56,273 nucleotides of DNA from Lachnospiraceae bacterium (GCA_011959105.1 BLLU01000082.1:1-56273), one strand, 5' to 3'. Counted from the stretch's first letter, positions 8,730-17,224 are shown. The notes: generated from the sequence alone by a model not told the origin. Program-made: numbers and translations.

Positions 8730-9569
8730 CTAGTACTCCTCAATATGTATGGTCTTGGCTGACAATATCCCATACTTGATGATGGAATTGGCAAAATTCT
8801 TGAATTTCTCCGCAGTGTCACTGACATAAAACTGATACTGGTTTTCTCCCAGGGCCGGAGCATGGTCGCCCAGCAGTCCTTTCTCCCCCAGCAGTTCCTT
8901 CAGTTCCCTGGCCGTCTCATAAGCGGGATTGACCAGACTCACCTTTTCCCCCATAATCCGCCCCAGAGTGGAACGGATCAGCGGATAGTGGGTGCATCCC
9001 AGAATCAGAGTGTCAATGTCCAGGTCTATCAGTTCCGCCAGATAGCGCTTGGCGATCTCGTCCGTCACCGGGTCCACCCACAGCCCCTCTTCCACCAGCG
9101 GAACGAACAGCGGGCAGGCCTTCCCGTAAATGGTCACCTCCCTGTTCAGTTCCGTTATGTATTGATTGTAGATCTTGCTGCCGATGGTGGCTTCCGTGCC
9201 GATCACGCCGATCCTGCCGTTACGGGTGACTTCGCTGGCAACTTTAGCGCCGGGCTTTACCACGCCGATGATGGGGATGTCACTCTCCCGTTCCAGTTCG
9301 TCCAAAGCGCAGGCACTGGCAGTGTTGCAGGCCACCACAATGGCCTTGACCTGAAACGTGCTCAAAAACCTGACAATCTGTCTGGAGAAGCGTGTCACCG
9401 TCTCCTTGGACTTGCTGCCATAGGGCACCCGGGCCGTATCGCCGAAGTATATAATTTTTTCATTGGGGATCTGGCGCATGATCTCCCGTGCCACCGTAAG
9501 CCCCCCCACGCCTGAATCAAAAACCCCTATGGGCGCGTCTTTATCCGTGTGATTCCACTCTACCGTCAT
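8730..9569 (-). CDS. murI: Glutamate racemase
   Basis: 279 residues from ATG 9569 with AGGAG seven bases upstream; a further 24 codons upstream (GTG 9641) lack a ribosome binding site and overlap the next gene. The enzyme converts L-glutamate to D-glutamate for peptidoglycan stem peptides in the cytoplasm. It shows IGVFDSGVGGLTV, the first catalytic Cys in VVACNTASA and the second in ILGCTHYPL. The C-terminus (YQFYVSDTAEKFKNFA) is typical of clostridial MurI. It is one of several wall precursor genes in the window, with ddl and the Mur ligase. Confidence 0.96.
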   Translation of the reverse strand: MTVEWNHTDKDAPIGVFDSGVGGLTVAREIMRQIPNEKIIYFGDTARVPYGSKSKETVTRFSRQIVRFLSTFQVKAIVVACNTASACALDELERESDIPIIGVVKPGAKVASEVTRNGRIGVIGTEATIGSKIYNQYITELNREVTIYGKACPLFVPLVEEGLWVDPVTDEIAKRYLAELIDLDIDTLILGCTHYPLIRSTLGRIMGEKVSLVNPAYETARELKELLGEKGLLGDHAPALGENQYQFYVSDTAEKFKNFANSIIKYGILSAKTIHIEEY

Positions 9570-9604
9570 GTCCACTCCTGTTTGCGTTCCGCAGATATCC
9601 GCAT

Positions 9605-9865
9605 TTACTCCTGCTTCCACAATGTTTCCAACAATTCCCACAGCCTGCTGCGGTAGCGCACCTGTCCGGGCTCCGCTCCCTGCAAAGCCCGGTATAGCTG
9701 CTCCGCTGTCATCTGCCGGGCCTGTTTCTGCAGTTCCTCCTCATCCTCGCACACCACATTGCAGGTGTCGGAGGTGATCAGCAGTTCCGGGTACACCAGT
9801 CCCCAGCATCCCATATACAGGCAGGCGCACAACGCAAGCCTGGCTATCAGCTTATATCTTTCCAT
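9605..9865 (-). CDS. Small single-helix membrane or secreted protein
   Basis: 86 residues from ATG 9865, eight bases after GGAG. The first 25 residues (RYKLIARLALCACLYMGCWGL) form a hydrophobic signal or anchor. The rest is acidic and helical (EDEEELQKQARQMTAEQLYRALQG), ending LLETLWKQE. No family recognised. It lies between gntR and murI on the same strand with 35 bases to murI, so it is probably cotranscribed. Confidence 0.65.
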   Translation of the reverse strand: MERYKLIARLALCACLYMGCWGLVYPELLITSDTCNVVCEDEEELQKQARQMTAEQLYRALQGAEPGQVRYRSRLWELLETLWKQE

Positions 9866-9941
9866 AGACAATACTCCATTCCGGATGCCTCTTCGCTGGT
9901 AAGCATCCCTTTAACAGAGTTATTGCCGTTTATGGGCCTGT

Positions 9942-10643
9942 TTATACACCGGCGGCGCTGCCGTCCTTTTTCTTTTCACTGCGGATCTGGGCGATTATCG
10001 CTTTCTTTTGATTATCTATATGCACGTGGGCTGCCTGACTTGCTGCCTCCCTGTCCTTTTTTACAATACTTTCATAGATCATCCGATGCTCATCAATCAG
10101 CCTTTGATGCTGGGAGGCGTCCTTGATGTATTCAAAGCGGTAACGGTACATCTGCTCCGACAGATTATGAATCAGCTGTACCAGACGCTGGTTGCCTGTG
10201 GCCTGCACAATAATATCATGCAATTCCACGTCAGCCCTGGCGATCTTCTTCACATCCCGGGTCCTGACTGCCGCCTCGAAGGCCTCACAGGCCTGCTTCA
10301 GCCGCCCCATATCCTCCTGCGTGATCCTCTCGCAGGCCAGTTCCACGCACAGAGCGTCCAATGCCCGGCGGACCTCCAGCACGTCGTTCATGCTCTTCTC
10401 CGTGATCTGGGCCACCTCCGCCCCCCGCCTGGGAATCATGGTCACCAGGCCCTCCAACTCCAGCTTGCGGATGGCCTCCCGGATAGGAGTCCGGCTTACG
10501 CCCAGCTTGTTGGCCAGATGGATCTCCATCAACCGTTCGCCGGGCTTCAGTTCCCCGGTCAGGATCGCCTGTCGGAGGGTGTTGAACACCACATCCCGCA
10601 GGGGCAAAAACTCGTTCATCTGCATGCTAAAATCGTCCTGCAT
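9942..10643 (-). CDS. GntR/FadR (FCD) family transcriptional regulator
   Basis: 233 residues from ATG 10643 with GAGGGGAGG four bases upstream. The N-terminal winged helix (about 10-75) carries LKPGERLMEIHLANKLGVSRTP and REAIRKLELEGLV. An all-helical FCD ligand domain follows, with metal-binding positions likely in ARADVELHDIIV and in the His of IDEHRMIYESI. FCD regulators sense small organic acids or lipid-like ligands. It begins 11 bases after the ispE stop, so it should share the ispE promoter. A GTATAC-containing cluster in that leader is a plausible operator. Ligand unknown. Confidence 0.9.
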   Translation of the reverse strand: MQDDFSMQMNEFLPLRDVVFNTLRQAILTGELKPGERLMEIHLANKLGVSRTPIREAIRKLELEGLVTMIPRRGAEVAQITEKSMNDVLEVRRALDALCVELACERITQEDMGRLKQACEAFEAAVRTRDVKKIARADVELHDIIVQATGNQRLVQLIHNLSEQMYRYRFEYIKDASQHQRLIDEHRMIYESIVKKDREAASQAAHVHIDNQKKAIIAQIRSEKKKDGSAAGV

Positions 10644-10654
10644 AGTACCTCCCC

Positions 10655-11530
10655 TCATACAAATTCCGTCACAAAGAGTTCCTTGGCCAAACCCGTTTCC
10701 TCCAGGCGGCTCCGGGCGTCCCGGGCCTGTTCTCTGTTCCCGTAGATGCCAAACACGGTGGGACCGCTGCCGCTCATCAGACTGCCCATGGCGCCCCGGG
10801 TCAGCATCTCCCGCTTGATTTGGCCGATCACCGGATAAGCCCCGGCTGTCACTGTCTCCAGCACATTGCCCAGACGGCTGACCACTCCGGGAAGGCTGCC
10901 GCTTTCGATGGCTGACCGCATGCCGTCAATGTCCGGATGCTGCCAGAACTCTCCTGCGTCCAGATGTTCATAGACATATTTGGTGGACACCTGGAGGTCC
11001 GGCCTGGCCACCAGGACCGTGCACCGGGGAGCCGGCGGCAGCGTTGTGAGCACTTCGCCGATGCCCTCCGCAAGAGCCGTGCCCCCCATGATGCAGTAGG
11101 GCACGTCCGCCCCGATGCGTACCCCCAGCTGCCGCAGCCGCTCCTGGGTAAGACCCAGAGCAAACAAGTCATTCAATCCCTGCAGAGTGGCCGCCGCGTC
11201 GCTGCTTCCTCCCGCCATCCCCGCGGCTATGGGAATATGCTTCTCCAGGCGGATATCCACCCCCGCCTCCACGCCGCAGGTTTCCAGCAGCAGTACCGCC
11301 GCCCTGTAGATCAGATTGTCCGATCCTGTGGGCAGTTCCCCGCTGTCCGTGACGATTCGGATACCACTCTCTCCGGCTGCAAAGGTCAGTCTGTCATAGA
11401 TGCCCACCGTCTGCATGATCATCCGCACCTGATGGTAGCCATTCTCCAGACGGCCCACCACGTCCAGCCCCAGGTTGATTTTGGCATATGCTTTACGGGT
11501 CAATTTGTCTGCCTGTGGTTTCATCATCAT
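10655..11530 (-). CDS. ispE: 4-diphosphocytidyl-2-C-methyl-D-erythritol kinase
   Basis: 291 residues, normal length. This GHMP kinase phosphorylates CDP-ME in the MEP route to isoprenoids, supplying undecaprenyl carriers among others. Motifs: AKINLGLDVVGRLENGYH near the N-terminus, the ATP-binding loop IPIAAGMAGGSSDAAA, GADVPYCIMGGTA, and the C-terminal MSGSGPTVFG. The first of three ATG codons has GGGAG six bases upstream. It is first in an operon with gntR and is driven by a consensus promoter at 11646-11674. Confidence 0.96.
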   Translation of the reverse strand: MMMKPQADKLTRKAYAKINLGLDVVGRLENGYHQVRMIMQTVGIYDRLTFAAGESGIRIVTDSGELPTGSDNLIYRAAVLLLETCGVEAGVDIRLEKHIPIAAGMAGGSSDAAATLQGLNDLFALGLTQERLRQLGVRIGADVPYCIMGGTALAEGIGEVLTTLPPAPRCTVLVARPDLQVSTKYVYEHLDAGEFWQHPDIDGMRSAIESGSLPGVVSRLGNVLETVTAGAYPVIGQIKREMLTRGAMGSLMSGSGPTVFGIYGNREQARDARSRLEETGLAKELFVTEFV

Positions 11531-11589
11531 AGCCGCTCCCTCATCCGCCCCACGACGGGTCTGCCATTTCCAGCCTGCCCGCCAAAGCG

Positions 11590-11645
11590 GGGCTGTCTTA
11601 TAGTTTTGTACTTGGGTTGCACTTTGTATACATGGATTGTACTAA
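11590..11645. promoter_or_regulatory. Candidate GntR operator cluster in the ispE leader
   Basis: Just downstream of the ispE promoter -10 box, the plus strand reads TTGTAC, TTTGTATACATGG and ATTGTACTA within about 50 bases. The GTATAC core is palindromic and resembles sites bound by FCD-type GntR proteins. Since the second gene of the operon encodes such a regulator, autoregulation is plausible but unproven. Confidence 0.4.
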
Positions 11646-11674
11646 ATTATATACAAAATATATGCTTTTGTCAA
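11646..11674 (-). promoter_or_regulatory. Consensus sigma-A promoter for ispE-gntR
   Basis: On the minus strand TTGACA (11674-11669), exactly 17 bases, then TATAAT (11651-11646). Both hexamers are perfect. The leader to the ispE start is about 110 bases. Confidence 0.88.
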
Positions 11675-11748
11675 TGTCCACCGGGCCTTATGCGGCCCTT
11701 TTTCCCTTCAGTCCGTCCGAACTCTCCGCCGACTCCCGCTTCTTTCCC

Positions 11749-12258
11749 TCATATCTCTGAAAAGCCTGTACCCTCCCGTTCCCAAACCATGGAACTTCCG
11801 ATACAAAGCCCCAGGTATTCCCGCAGGGCCTCCAATATTCCCCGCAGTCGTTCCAGATATTCGTTGACATCTTTCAGCGCATCGCTGCCCAGCCGGTATC
11901 CTGCCAGTTCCTTCAACTCCTCCGCAAACTGTTCCAGCAGATCACCAATGGGCTCACAAAATCCCTCATCCCCTTTTTTGAATTTCAACAGTTCTTCCCT
12001 GCGTTTCCTGCACTTGCCTTCCATCGCTGTGAAAATCTCCCCGTTGATCTCCATGGTTTCTTCCACATCTTTTTGCAGATCTTTTTCAAGATATTCCGGG
12101 GCGTGGCGGAATTCCATCTCCAGTTGTATCAGCTTGCTGTATGCGGCATACAGATCCAGACCGATGGCCCCCAGCAAGATGGTAACCTGGTCCTGGGAAC
12201 AGTCCCGGGCAGGAACCAGAGATACCTGATCCAACGCTTTTCTTAATTGTTCTCTCAT
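11749..12258 (-). CDS. Helical protein of unknown function, last gene of the LytTR operon
   Basis: 169 residues from ATG 12258, chosen because the open frame upstream overlaps the protease gene and the ATG has AAAGG about nine bases before it. It is predicted all-helical and acidic, with no signal peptide or membrane helix. Segments include TILLGAIGLDLYAAYSKL, a charged EEYLEKDLQKDVEET-like stretch and LLEQFAEELKELAGY. No family recognised. It follows the protease gene by 61 bases on the same strand and is taken as the fifth gene of the operon. A chaperone, immunity or accessory role for the pore-former-like pair is possible, but nothing in its own sequence says so. Confidence 0.75.
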   Translation of the reverse strand: MREQLRKALDQVSLVPARDCSQDQVTILLGAIGLDLYAAYSKLIQLEMEFRHAPEYLEKDLQKDVEETMEINGEIFTAMEGKCRKRREELLKFKKGDEGFCEPIGDLLEQFAEELKELAGYRLGSDALKDVNEYLERLRGILEALREYLGLCIGSSMVWEREGTGFSEI

Positions 12259-12319
12259 GACATAACGCCTTTCTCCGCTTAAAATCTCGGTGTTTTCCCT
12301 GTATTTGCACAGGCTTATG

Positions 12320-13531
12320 CTATTCCTCACACAATTCCCGGCACAGTGCTTCCCAGATTTGGGTTGTAACCCAGTATTCCGGCTCCTGATAGCCGGACAG
12401 CCCCATAAAACTGGTCATATCCCGGAAAAGCACCTCCCCGGAAAACACATCATAGGGATACTGACTCCCATATACCACCGTGCCGGAACCCTGCCATTCA
12501 TCGGCTGTACCCCCTAAAATATAGGGGCTTGTACCCTCTGCAGTCTCCGACAGCCCATATCTGTCTTTTCCCTTCATTCCATAGGGGGGCATGTTCATGG
12601 ACACCGAAAAAGTCCCATTCTCGTATTCGTCCCCCAACGAAAGACAATGCCCGATTTCATGGGCGATTGTCACCTGGGGACAGGTATCCTCCAGAGAGAT
12701 AACGCTCACATTCTCCCCGAAGGTAAAACCCGTGACCGCAGCCTCCTTGGCAGTGGGGTTTTGCCTCATATTTCCCGGCACGATACCGATCACCATGTCC
12801 GCGCCCCCCTGGTCATGCAGCCGCCTGAGCTGCTGCCAAACCCGCAGTCTGCCCAGGGAAGTGTCCAGATCATATCTCTTGTCATCAAAATTCCCTTCAC
12901 TTCCGTCATAGAAGATCCACTGCAAGTCGCCGGCGCCCACCGGGTACACCTTTTCCGTATATTCCCACAAATCCTCCCACAGGGGACCTGTCTGCCTTGT
13001 CTCTCCGCTGTAATAGCCTGTGATGGGTACCACCAGAATCTTGATCTCCCGCATTTCCTTGAAAACCAGCTGCCGGTCCAGAGTAAGTTCCCGGGAGAGA
13101 TTCACCCGGACGCTGTATTGTCCCGCCTCCCAGGACATCTGCTCTGAGGTATCGAAACACAGCAATGCATATTCCTCCCAATATTCACATTCCGCAAACC
13201 GCCAGGTCTCTCTGGGATCTGAAATAAGAAGGGTGGGCTGTGCGCCCACCTCCTGCCATGCCTCCGGCTGAATCTGTACGAAAAAGCCGGTATTCCGATC
13301 CGCCACCAGCATATCCATGGGATAAAACGTTCCGTCCGCCCCGTCCAGGACCATTCCCAGTCCCTGATTGACCACCAGTTCCGCCGTCCGGGGCACAGGC
13401 TGGCCGCCTGCTGCCTCCCCGACGGGTAACAGACTGAGCCCAAGTATGATGCAGCCGGTACCCAAAGCGGCGGCCAGATTCATGATGACGGCGGTCCATC
13501 CTTCCCGAAAGCTGTTATTTTTCCGCCGCAT
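12320..13531 (-). CDS. Membrane-anchored zinc metalloprotease with HEIGH motif
   Basis: 403 residues from ATG 13531 (GGAGG nine bases upstream), overlapping the previous gene by 17 bases. A basic N-terminus and one hydrophobic segment (about 12-36) act as signal or anchor. The middle part is beta-rich. Residues about 160-310 form the catalytic part, ending in HEIGHCLSLGDEY (291-303): H291 and H295 are zinc ligands, E292 the catalytic base, and D301 or E302 a possible third ligand. The LGDEY ending recalls the (A/G)DEY of M64 IgA peptidases and is not thermolysin-like. The protein probably works outside the cell. Co-location with the pore-former-like pair suggests a role in activating them or in attacking the same target. 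Family assignment is tentative. Confidence 0.85.
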   Translation of the reverse strand: MRRKNNSFREGWTAVIMNLAAALGTGCIILGLSLLPVGEAAGGQPVPRTAELVVNQGLGMVLDGADGTFYPMDMLVADRNTGFFVQIQPEAWQEVGAQPTLLISDPRETWRFAECEYWEEYALLCFDTSEQMSWEAGQYSVRVNLSRELTLDRQLVFKEMREIKILVVPITGYYSGETRQTGPLWEDLWEYTEKVYPVGAGDLQWIFYDGSEGNFDDKRYDLDTSLGRLRVWQQLRRLHDQGGADMVIGIVPGNMRQNPTAKEAAVTGFTFGENVSVISLEDTCPQVTIAHEIGHCLSLGDEYENGTFSVSMNMPPYGMKGKDRYGLSETAEGTSPYILGGTADEWQGSGTVVYGSQYPYDVFSGEVLFRDMTSFMGLSGYQEPEYWVTTQIWEALCRELCEE

Positions 13532-14366
13532 CCTCAAAGGCCTCCATCAGTTCGATCACCTCATACATCATTTCCGGACTGTTCCCGCCCGCCTTAAACC
13601 GGGATTCCAGCTTGGATATCTGCATATGAAAATCCTCCCAGTAAAGCAGCTGCTTCTTATACATGTCAATGGTGGCGTTCTGCTGCTCTATCTGCCTGTT
13701 CTGGTCCGTCATCCTGGCCCTGGTCATCTCGATCTTCTGATTCCGCTCCTCCACCTCACGGCAAATCTGTCCATACTGTTCGGAAAGTTCACTCTGACGC
13801 TGCCGTTCCTTCTCAAGGCGCCGGGAGAGAGCCCCGATCTCGTTGTCCAGTTCATTGACCAGCGCGTCCACGGCCAGGTAGATCCCATACCCTGGCACCC
13901 AGAACCACTTTTTCAGATCATCTGCCTTCTTCTTGGACTTCCTCACTTCTTCATCCCTGCGCTGCCGGATGTCCTCCAGATCCGCTTCCGATTTCCGGCA
14001 GGCTCTCTGAATCTCATCTTTTTCAGCGTTCTTCTGGGCCAGCGCGACTTTGGCTTCTCCATTGGCCTTCTCCAGTTGGATCAGATTCTGCTGCATCCGG
14101 GTATACTCCCCTAAGGCCCCTTCCGCGGCAATGGCAGTTTCTTCCTTTCTGGCATTATACTCCTGTATTTTCTCCTGGGATTCCGCCTTTAGCTGATAAA
14201 GCTGGTCCCGGATATCACCAAACGCCTCCTGAAGCTGTGCGCTCTCCTCCTGGGTGGGCGAGACATTCATTGCGTTCATTTCCATCAGGGAGGATGCTGC
14301 AGTTGAGACAACCTCAAAGATGGTCCGCATAGTGCTGAGACATTTTAAAAAATCTGTTTTATCCAT
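13515..14366 (-). CDS. Coiled-coil protein with central aromatic hydrophobic segment (component B)
   Basis: 283 residues, no signal peptide. A short N-terminal helix (about 5-30) is followed by a long helical coiled coil (40-150), then the hydrophobic patch KKWFWVPGYGIYLAVDALV (152-170), and a second coiled coil (171-240). The C-terminal helix carries LLYWEDFHMQISKLE. Helix, hydrophobic tongue, helix is the layout of small components of two-part alpha-helical pore-forming toxins such as XaxB/YaxB or Hbl/Nhe. I see no strong signature, so this is a fold-level inference. It starts 13 bases after the partner gene and overlaps the protease gene, so all three should be translated together. A structural filament or membrane-remodelling protein is the main alternative. 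Confidence 0.85.
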   Translation of the reverse strand: MDKTDFLKCLSTMRTIFEVVSTAASSLMEMNAMNVSPTQEESAQLQEAFGDIRDQLYQLKAESQEKIQEYNARKEETAIAAEGALGEYTRMQQNLIQLEKANGEAKVALAQKNAEKDEIQRACRKSEADLEDIRQRRDEEVRKSKKKADDLKKWFWVPGYGIYLAVDALVNELDNEIGALSRRLEKERQRQSELSEQYGQICREVEERNQKIEMTRARMTDQNRQIEQQNATIDMYKKQLLYWEDFHMQISKLESRFKAGGNSPEMMYEVIELMEAFEDAAEK

Positions 14367-14379
14367 AATAATCCCCCTT

Positions 14380-16050
14380 TTAAGATTTATTTCCTGCCAC
14401 CTGCTGTGTGAGACTGTCGGCCACTTCGCCTGCCAGCCGGGAGGCCAGTTCCCAATGATCCTCCCGGGACATGGTTACGGGATCGGAATTGCCCACCGTA
14501 TCATTTAAATGCGCACGGGTCTTTTCCGCCGCTGTGAGATAATCCCGGCTCACGGACAAAATAGCCACCCATTTAGCCATGTAAGAAGCAATGGGATACA
14601 TGATCTCCGGACTCTGGTAAGCCTCAATACGGTCCGCTTTGTCCGCCGCCTGCAGGGCCTTGATGTCCTCCTTCAGGGTGTTGTCCGCCAAAGCGCTGCA
14701 GCTTCTTTCCAGAGAGGACCAGAACAGGGCAATATCCTTCATGGCCACCACCGACTTTTTCAGGCAGGAGACAGCCAGGATCAGGGATTGAATGGCGGCC
14801 TCAGTGGAATGCTGGTCAATGACCGTGGCCTCCATCTGTTTGGCATACTTTGCCAGCAGGCCCACCTGCTCCGTCTTTTGCTTTTCCAGATTCATGATCT
14901 CCGTATAGATGGCGCTCATCTGCTCTGCCCGGATCTGGCTGGCATCCGTGCCAGCCGCAGCGTCCTTCTGCATTTTTGTGCCCTGTGAACGCAGTAGTTC
15001 CCCCAGCTTATCCAGTTTTTCTCCCGCAGCCTTTCTCTTGATCTCCAGGTCGTTCCGCTCATTCCGGGCGTCGGTTATATCCGCCCTGATCCTGGATATT
15101 TCTTTTTCCAGTCTCTCTTTCTCCTCGCCTTCCGCCTGATCTTTCCGGGCAGTCTGATCCCTCAGCTTCTCCTCCAGGGCCGCAACCTGGTCTTTCTTAT
15201 CCTCCAGTTTCTCCTCCAGTTCTCTTTTCTCCCTCTCCGCATCGTCATAGTCCTGATTGTTTCTGCCGCCAGCCGCCGGGAGATCGGACGACGCAGTGCT
15301 GATCGCCGTGGAAGCCACCGAGGCCGCAGCCCCCAGAAGACCAAAGACCGCGCCTATGATGTCCATGGTCCTCTTGTGATCCCTCTCCTCCTCGTCCTGC
15401 TTAACCAAACGCTGATACTCCTGCTGCAATCCGCTGAGCCTGCTCTCCAGAGATTGTTGAATGGCCTCCACACTGTTCTGAGACGCTTCCAACTCCTTCA
15501 TCATCTTCTGGAGATCGGCATTCTTTTCTATCTGGGAAGCATTCTGGTCCATCACCTTCTGCAGCACCGATGCGGTCCGGTCCGCTGCACTCTGGTATCC
15601 CTCAGCCATTTCCATAGCCTGTTCGCTCATCCCTGCCGCCCGGTTGGCAAACTGCTCCAGTTTACTGATGGCCACACTCTCCATGCCTTTGATCAGCCAC
15701 CGATAAACCCCCACCAGCTCCGCCACTACCCCGGATGCCTGATCCTTGAAATCCGTCACCACCACAATACCCTTATCATTCAGGTCCATAACGCCCTTCT
15801 GCAAACCGAACACCTGGGACTGCTCCGGGAAGCCATACACCGCATGGTAAGAAATATTCAGCAGATCCACCGTATTGTTCAGATTGGATATCACCGTGGG
15901 CAAGTCCATCTGATGCAGAATATCCTGCTTCTCCGTCTTGACCATGAGTGCGCTCTCACTCATGGGTTTGGTCAAGTCATAGCATTCGCTTCTGACGCCT
16001 GCCTTCACCACCAGCTGCTTCTCCTCATTTACTTCATACTCCATTGCCAT
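14380..16050 (-). CDS. Large coiled-coil protein with central hydrophobic hairpin (component A, alpha-pore-former-like)
   Basis: 556 residues from ATG 16050 with GGAGG eight bases upstream; the open frame to 16113 overlaps the regulator gene and is not used. No signal peptide. An N-terminal globular part (1-125) precedes a helix bundle and coiled coil (130-225). Next comes a Gly/Ala-rich hydrophobic hairpin, TMDIIGAVFGLLGAAASVAS and on to about 255. A very charged coiled coil (268-350) and a C-terminal helical domain with ALFWSSLERSCSALADN (441-457) follow. This hydrophobic tongue between long helices is the plan of ClyA/Hbl/XaxA-type pore formers, which often leave the cell without a signal peptide. 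Chemoreceptor-like or tape-measure proteins were considered but lack this layout. Confidence 0.88.
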   Translation of the reverse strand: MAMEYEVNEEKQLVVKAGVRSECYDLTKPMSESALMVKTEKQDILHQMDLPTVISNLNNTVDLLNISYHAVYGFPEQSQVFGLQKGVMDLNDKGIVVVTDFKDQASGVVAELVGVYRWLIKGMESVAISKLEQFANRAAGMSEQAMEMAEGYQSAADRTASVLQKVMDQNASQIEKNADLQKMMKELEASQNSVEAIQQSLESRLSGLQQEYQRLVKQDEEERDHKRTMDIIGAVFGLLGAAASVASTAISTASSDLPAAGGRNNQDYDDAEREKRELEEKLEDKKDQVAALEEKLRDQTARKDQAEGEEKERLEKEISRIRADITDARNERNDLEIKRKAAGEKLDKLGELLRSQGTKMQKDAAAGTDASQIRAEQMSAIYTEIMNLEKQKTEQVGLLAKYAKQMEATVIDQHSTEAAIQSLILAVSCLKKSVVAMKDIALFWSSLERSCSALADNTLKEDIKALQAADKADRIEAYQSPEIMYPIASYMAKWVAILSVSRDYLTAAEKTRAHLNDTVGNSDPVTMSREDHWELASRLAGEVADSLTQQVAGNKS

Positions 16051-16072
16051 AACATTTCCTCCATTCTTTCTG

Positions 16073-16861
16073 TTATTTTTGTAACCGGCCGTTACAGGTG
16101 AAGCATACTTCATCTATGTCTATCCCCTCCAGCGTTTGAGAGGAATGGGCTTCCTGCCGGGACAAAAAACCTTTTTCTATCCGGGCCAGCAGGGTTTTCC
16201 GCATTTTGGCGCAGTTTCGCAGGGGAAGGGACAGGATGTCGCCATTGGACATATAGATATCGCTGCCCTGAATCCTGCGGATCTGCCCCAAGTTCACAAT
16301 ATAGCCCCTGTGAATCCGCAGGAAATCCCCCGGCAGACACTGCTCCAGGCGTTTAAGGGAATCTCTTCCCTCCACCCGGTATCCTCTGCAGTGCCAGATC
16401 ACATTATTGTGGGCGGATTCGATATAGAGGACCTCCCCCTCTTCAAAAAAGTAATCCTCTTGGCAAAGCCCCCGCACTCTGCACAGAAGCCTGGCCCTTC
16501 TCCCGCCGTGGACATGAACGCACTGCGCCTGGCCTTCTACCATGCAGACCAGTATCTCATAGGGAACTCCCGGAGAGTTTTCCTCCCCCTGTCCGAAAAC
16601 GATGCAGAAAAGGCCGCTGACCAGATATACCTGGTCCCCCACAGTCTGCACATGATACTCATGATGCCTGATCTGCCCTCCCCCGGACGCGCATCCCTGC
16701 AGGGCTTTCCTTACCGTGGAACAGTACAGGCCATAGCCGGACATATGATTAAACCGCCATTCCATATTGCCCTTGCAGTAAGGAACCGCACCCATACCTT
16801 TTTGAAAAATCCCTTTTATGATCCGCATGGTCCTCCTCACAAGTTCATTCTTTTCATCCAT
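16073..16861 (-). CDS. LytTR-domain transcriptional regulator, first gene of the operon
   Basis: 262 residues from ATG 16861 with GGAGA nine bases upstream; the open frame continues to 17044 but without a start signal. The C-terminal part (about 140-232) is a LytTR DNA-binding domain: FFEEGEVLYIESAHNNVIWH, then LPGDFLRIHRGYIVNL and DIYMSNGDILSLPLRN. The N-terminal half has no receiver domain or phosphoacceptor Asp and looks like a sensory or dimer region rich in Cys and His. It ends 22 bases before the start of component A. A stand-alone LytTR regulator at the head of a toxin-like operon suggests quorum- or stress-controlled autoregulation, as seen for bacteriocin loci; this is inference. Confidence 0.9.
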   Translation of the reverse strand: MDEKNELVRRTMRIIKGIFQKGMGAVPYCKGNMEWRFNHMSGYGLYCSTVRKALQGCASGGGQIRHHEYHVQTVGDQVYLVSGLFCIVFGQGEENSPGVPYEILVCMVEGQAQCVHVHGGRRARLLCRVRGLCQEDYFFEEGEVLYIESAHNNVIWHCRGYRVEGRDSLKRLEQCLPGDFLRIHRGYIVNLGQIRRIQGSDIYMSNGDILSLPLRNCAKMRKTLLARIEKGFLSRQEAHSSQTLEGIDIDEVCFTCNGRLQK

Positions 16862-17072
16862 CTCGCTTTCTCTCCGTATCCTCTGTGTATTCCACCCAAA
16901 CATAGCCTGCAGCCCTGCCGCCGTCCACGATCCGGGACAAACAGCACAGACTGCGGTATGAAAAACGGTGTTGTGACAATGGTAAAAAAAAACAGATTGT
17001 GTTTTCGCCGACACCCTCTGTTTAATCCCGCACGATGCATCCATGCAGCGTCTCTTATATTTATATTTTTAT

Positions 17073-17101
17073 ATTGTAATTTGTTCAGGTAACCGTTACA
17101 A
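17073..17101 (-). promoter_or_regulatory. Candidate promoter of the LytTR operon
   Basis: Minus strand TTGTAA (17101-17096), 17-base spacer containing the small palindrome GGTTACC, then TACAAT (17078-17073). The leader to the regulator start is about 200 bases. I could not identify convincing paired LytTR sites. Confidence 0.5.
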
Positions 17102-17224
17102 GATTTCCGGGATTGCTTTTTTGGTATGATGAAATAGATGAGCTGATGATCCCTCCCAATTCGGAAACAGAAAACTCCCCGCATCCGAAATAAGGAAATT
17201 TTTCAAAAAGATAATTTACGTCTA

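Noticed and set aside
11683..11703. Plus-strand terminator GGGCC-loop-GGCCC-TTTTT
   Set aside because: No plus-strand gene precedes it. It may be only the hairpin that ends the LytTR operon on the minus strand, where it has no U-run, so it was not listed.
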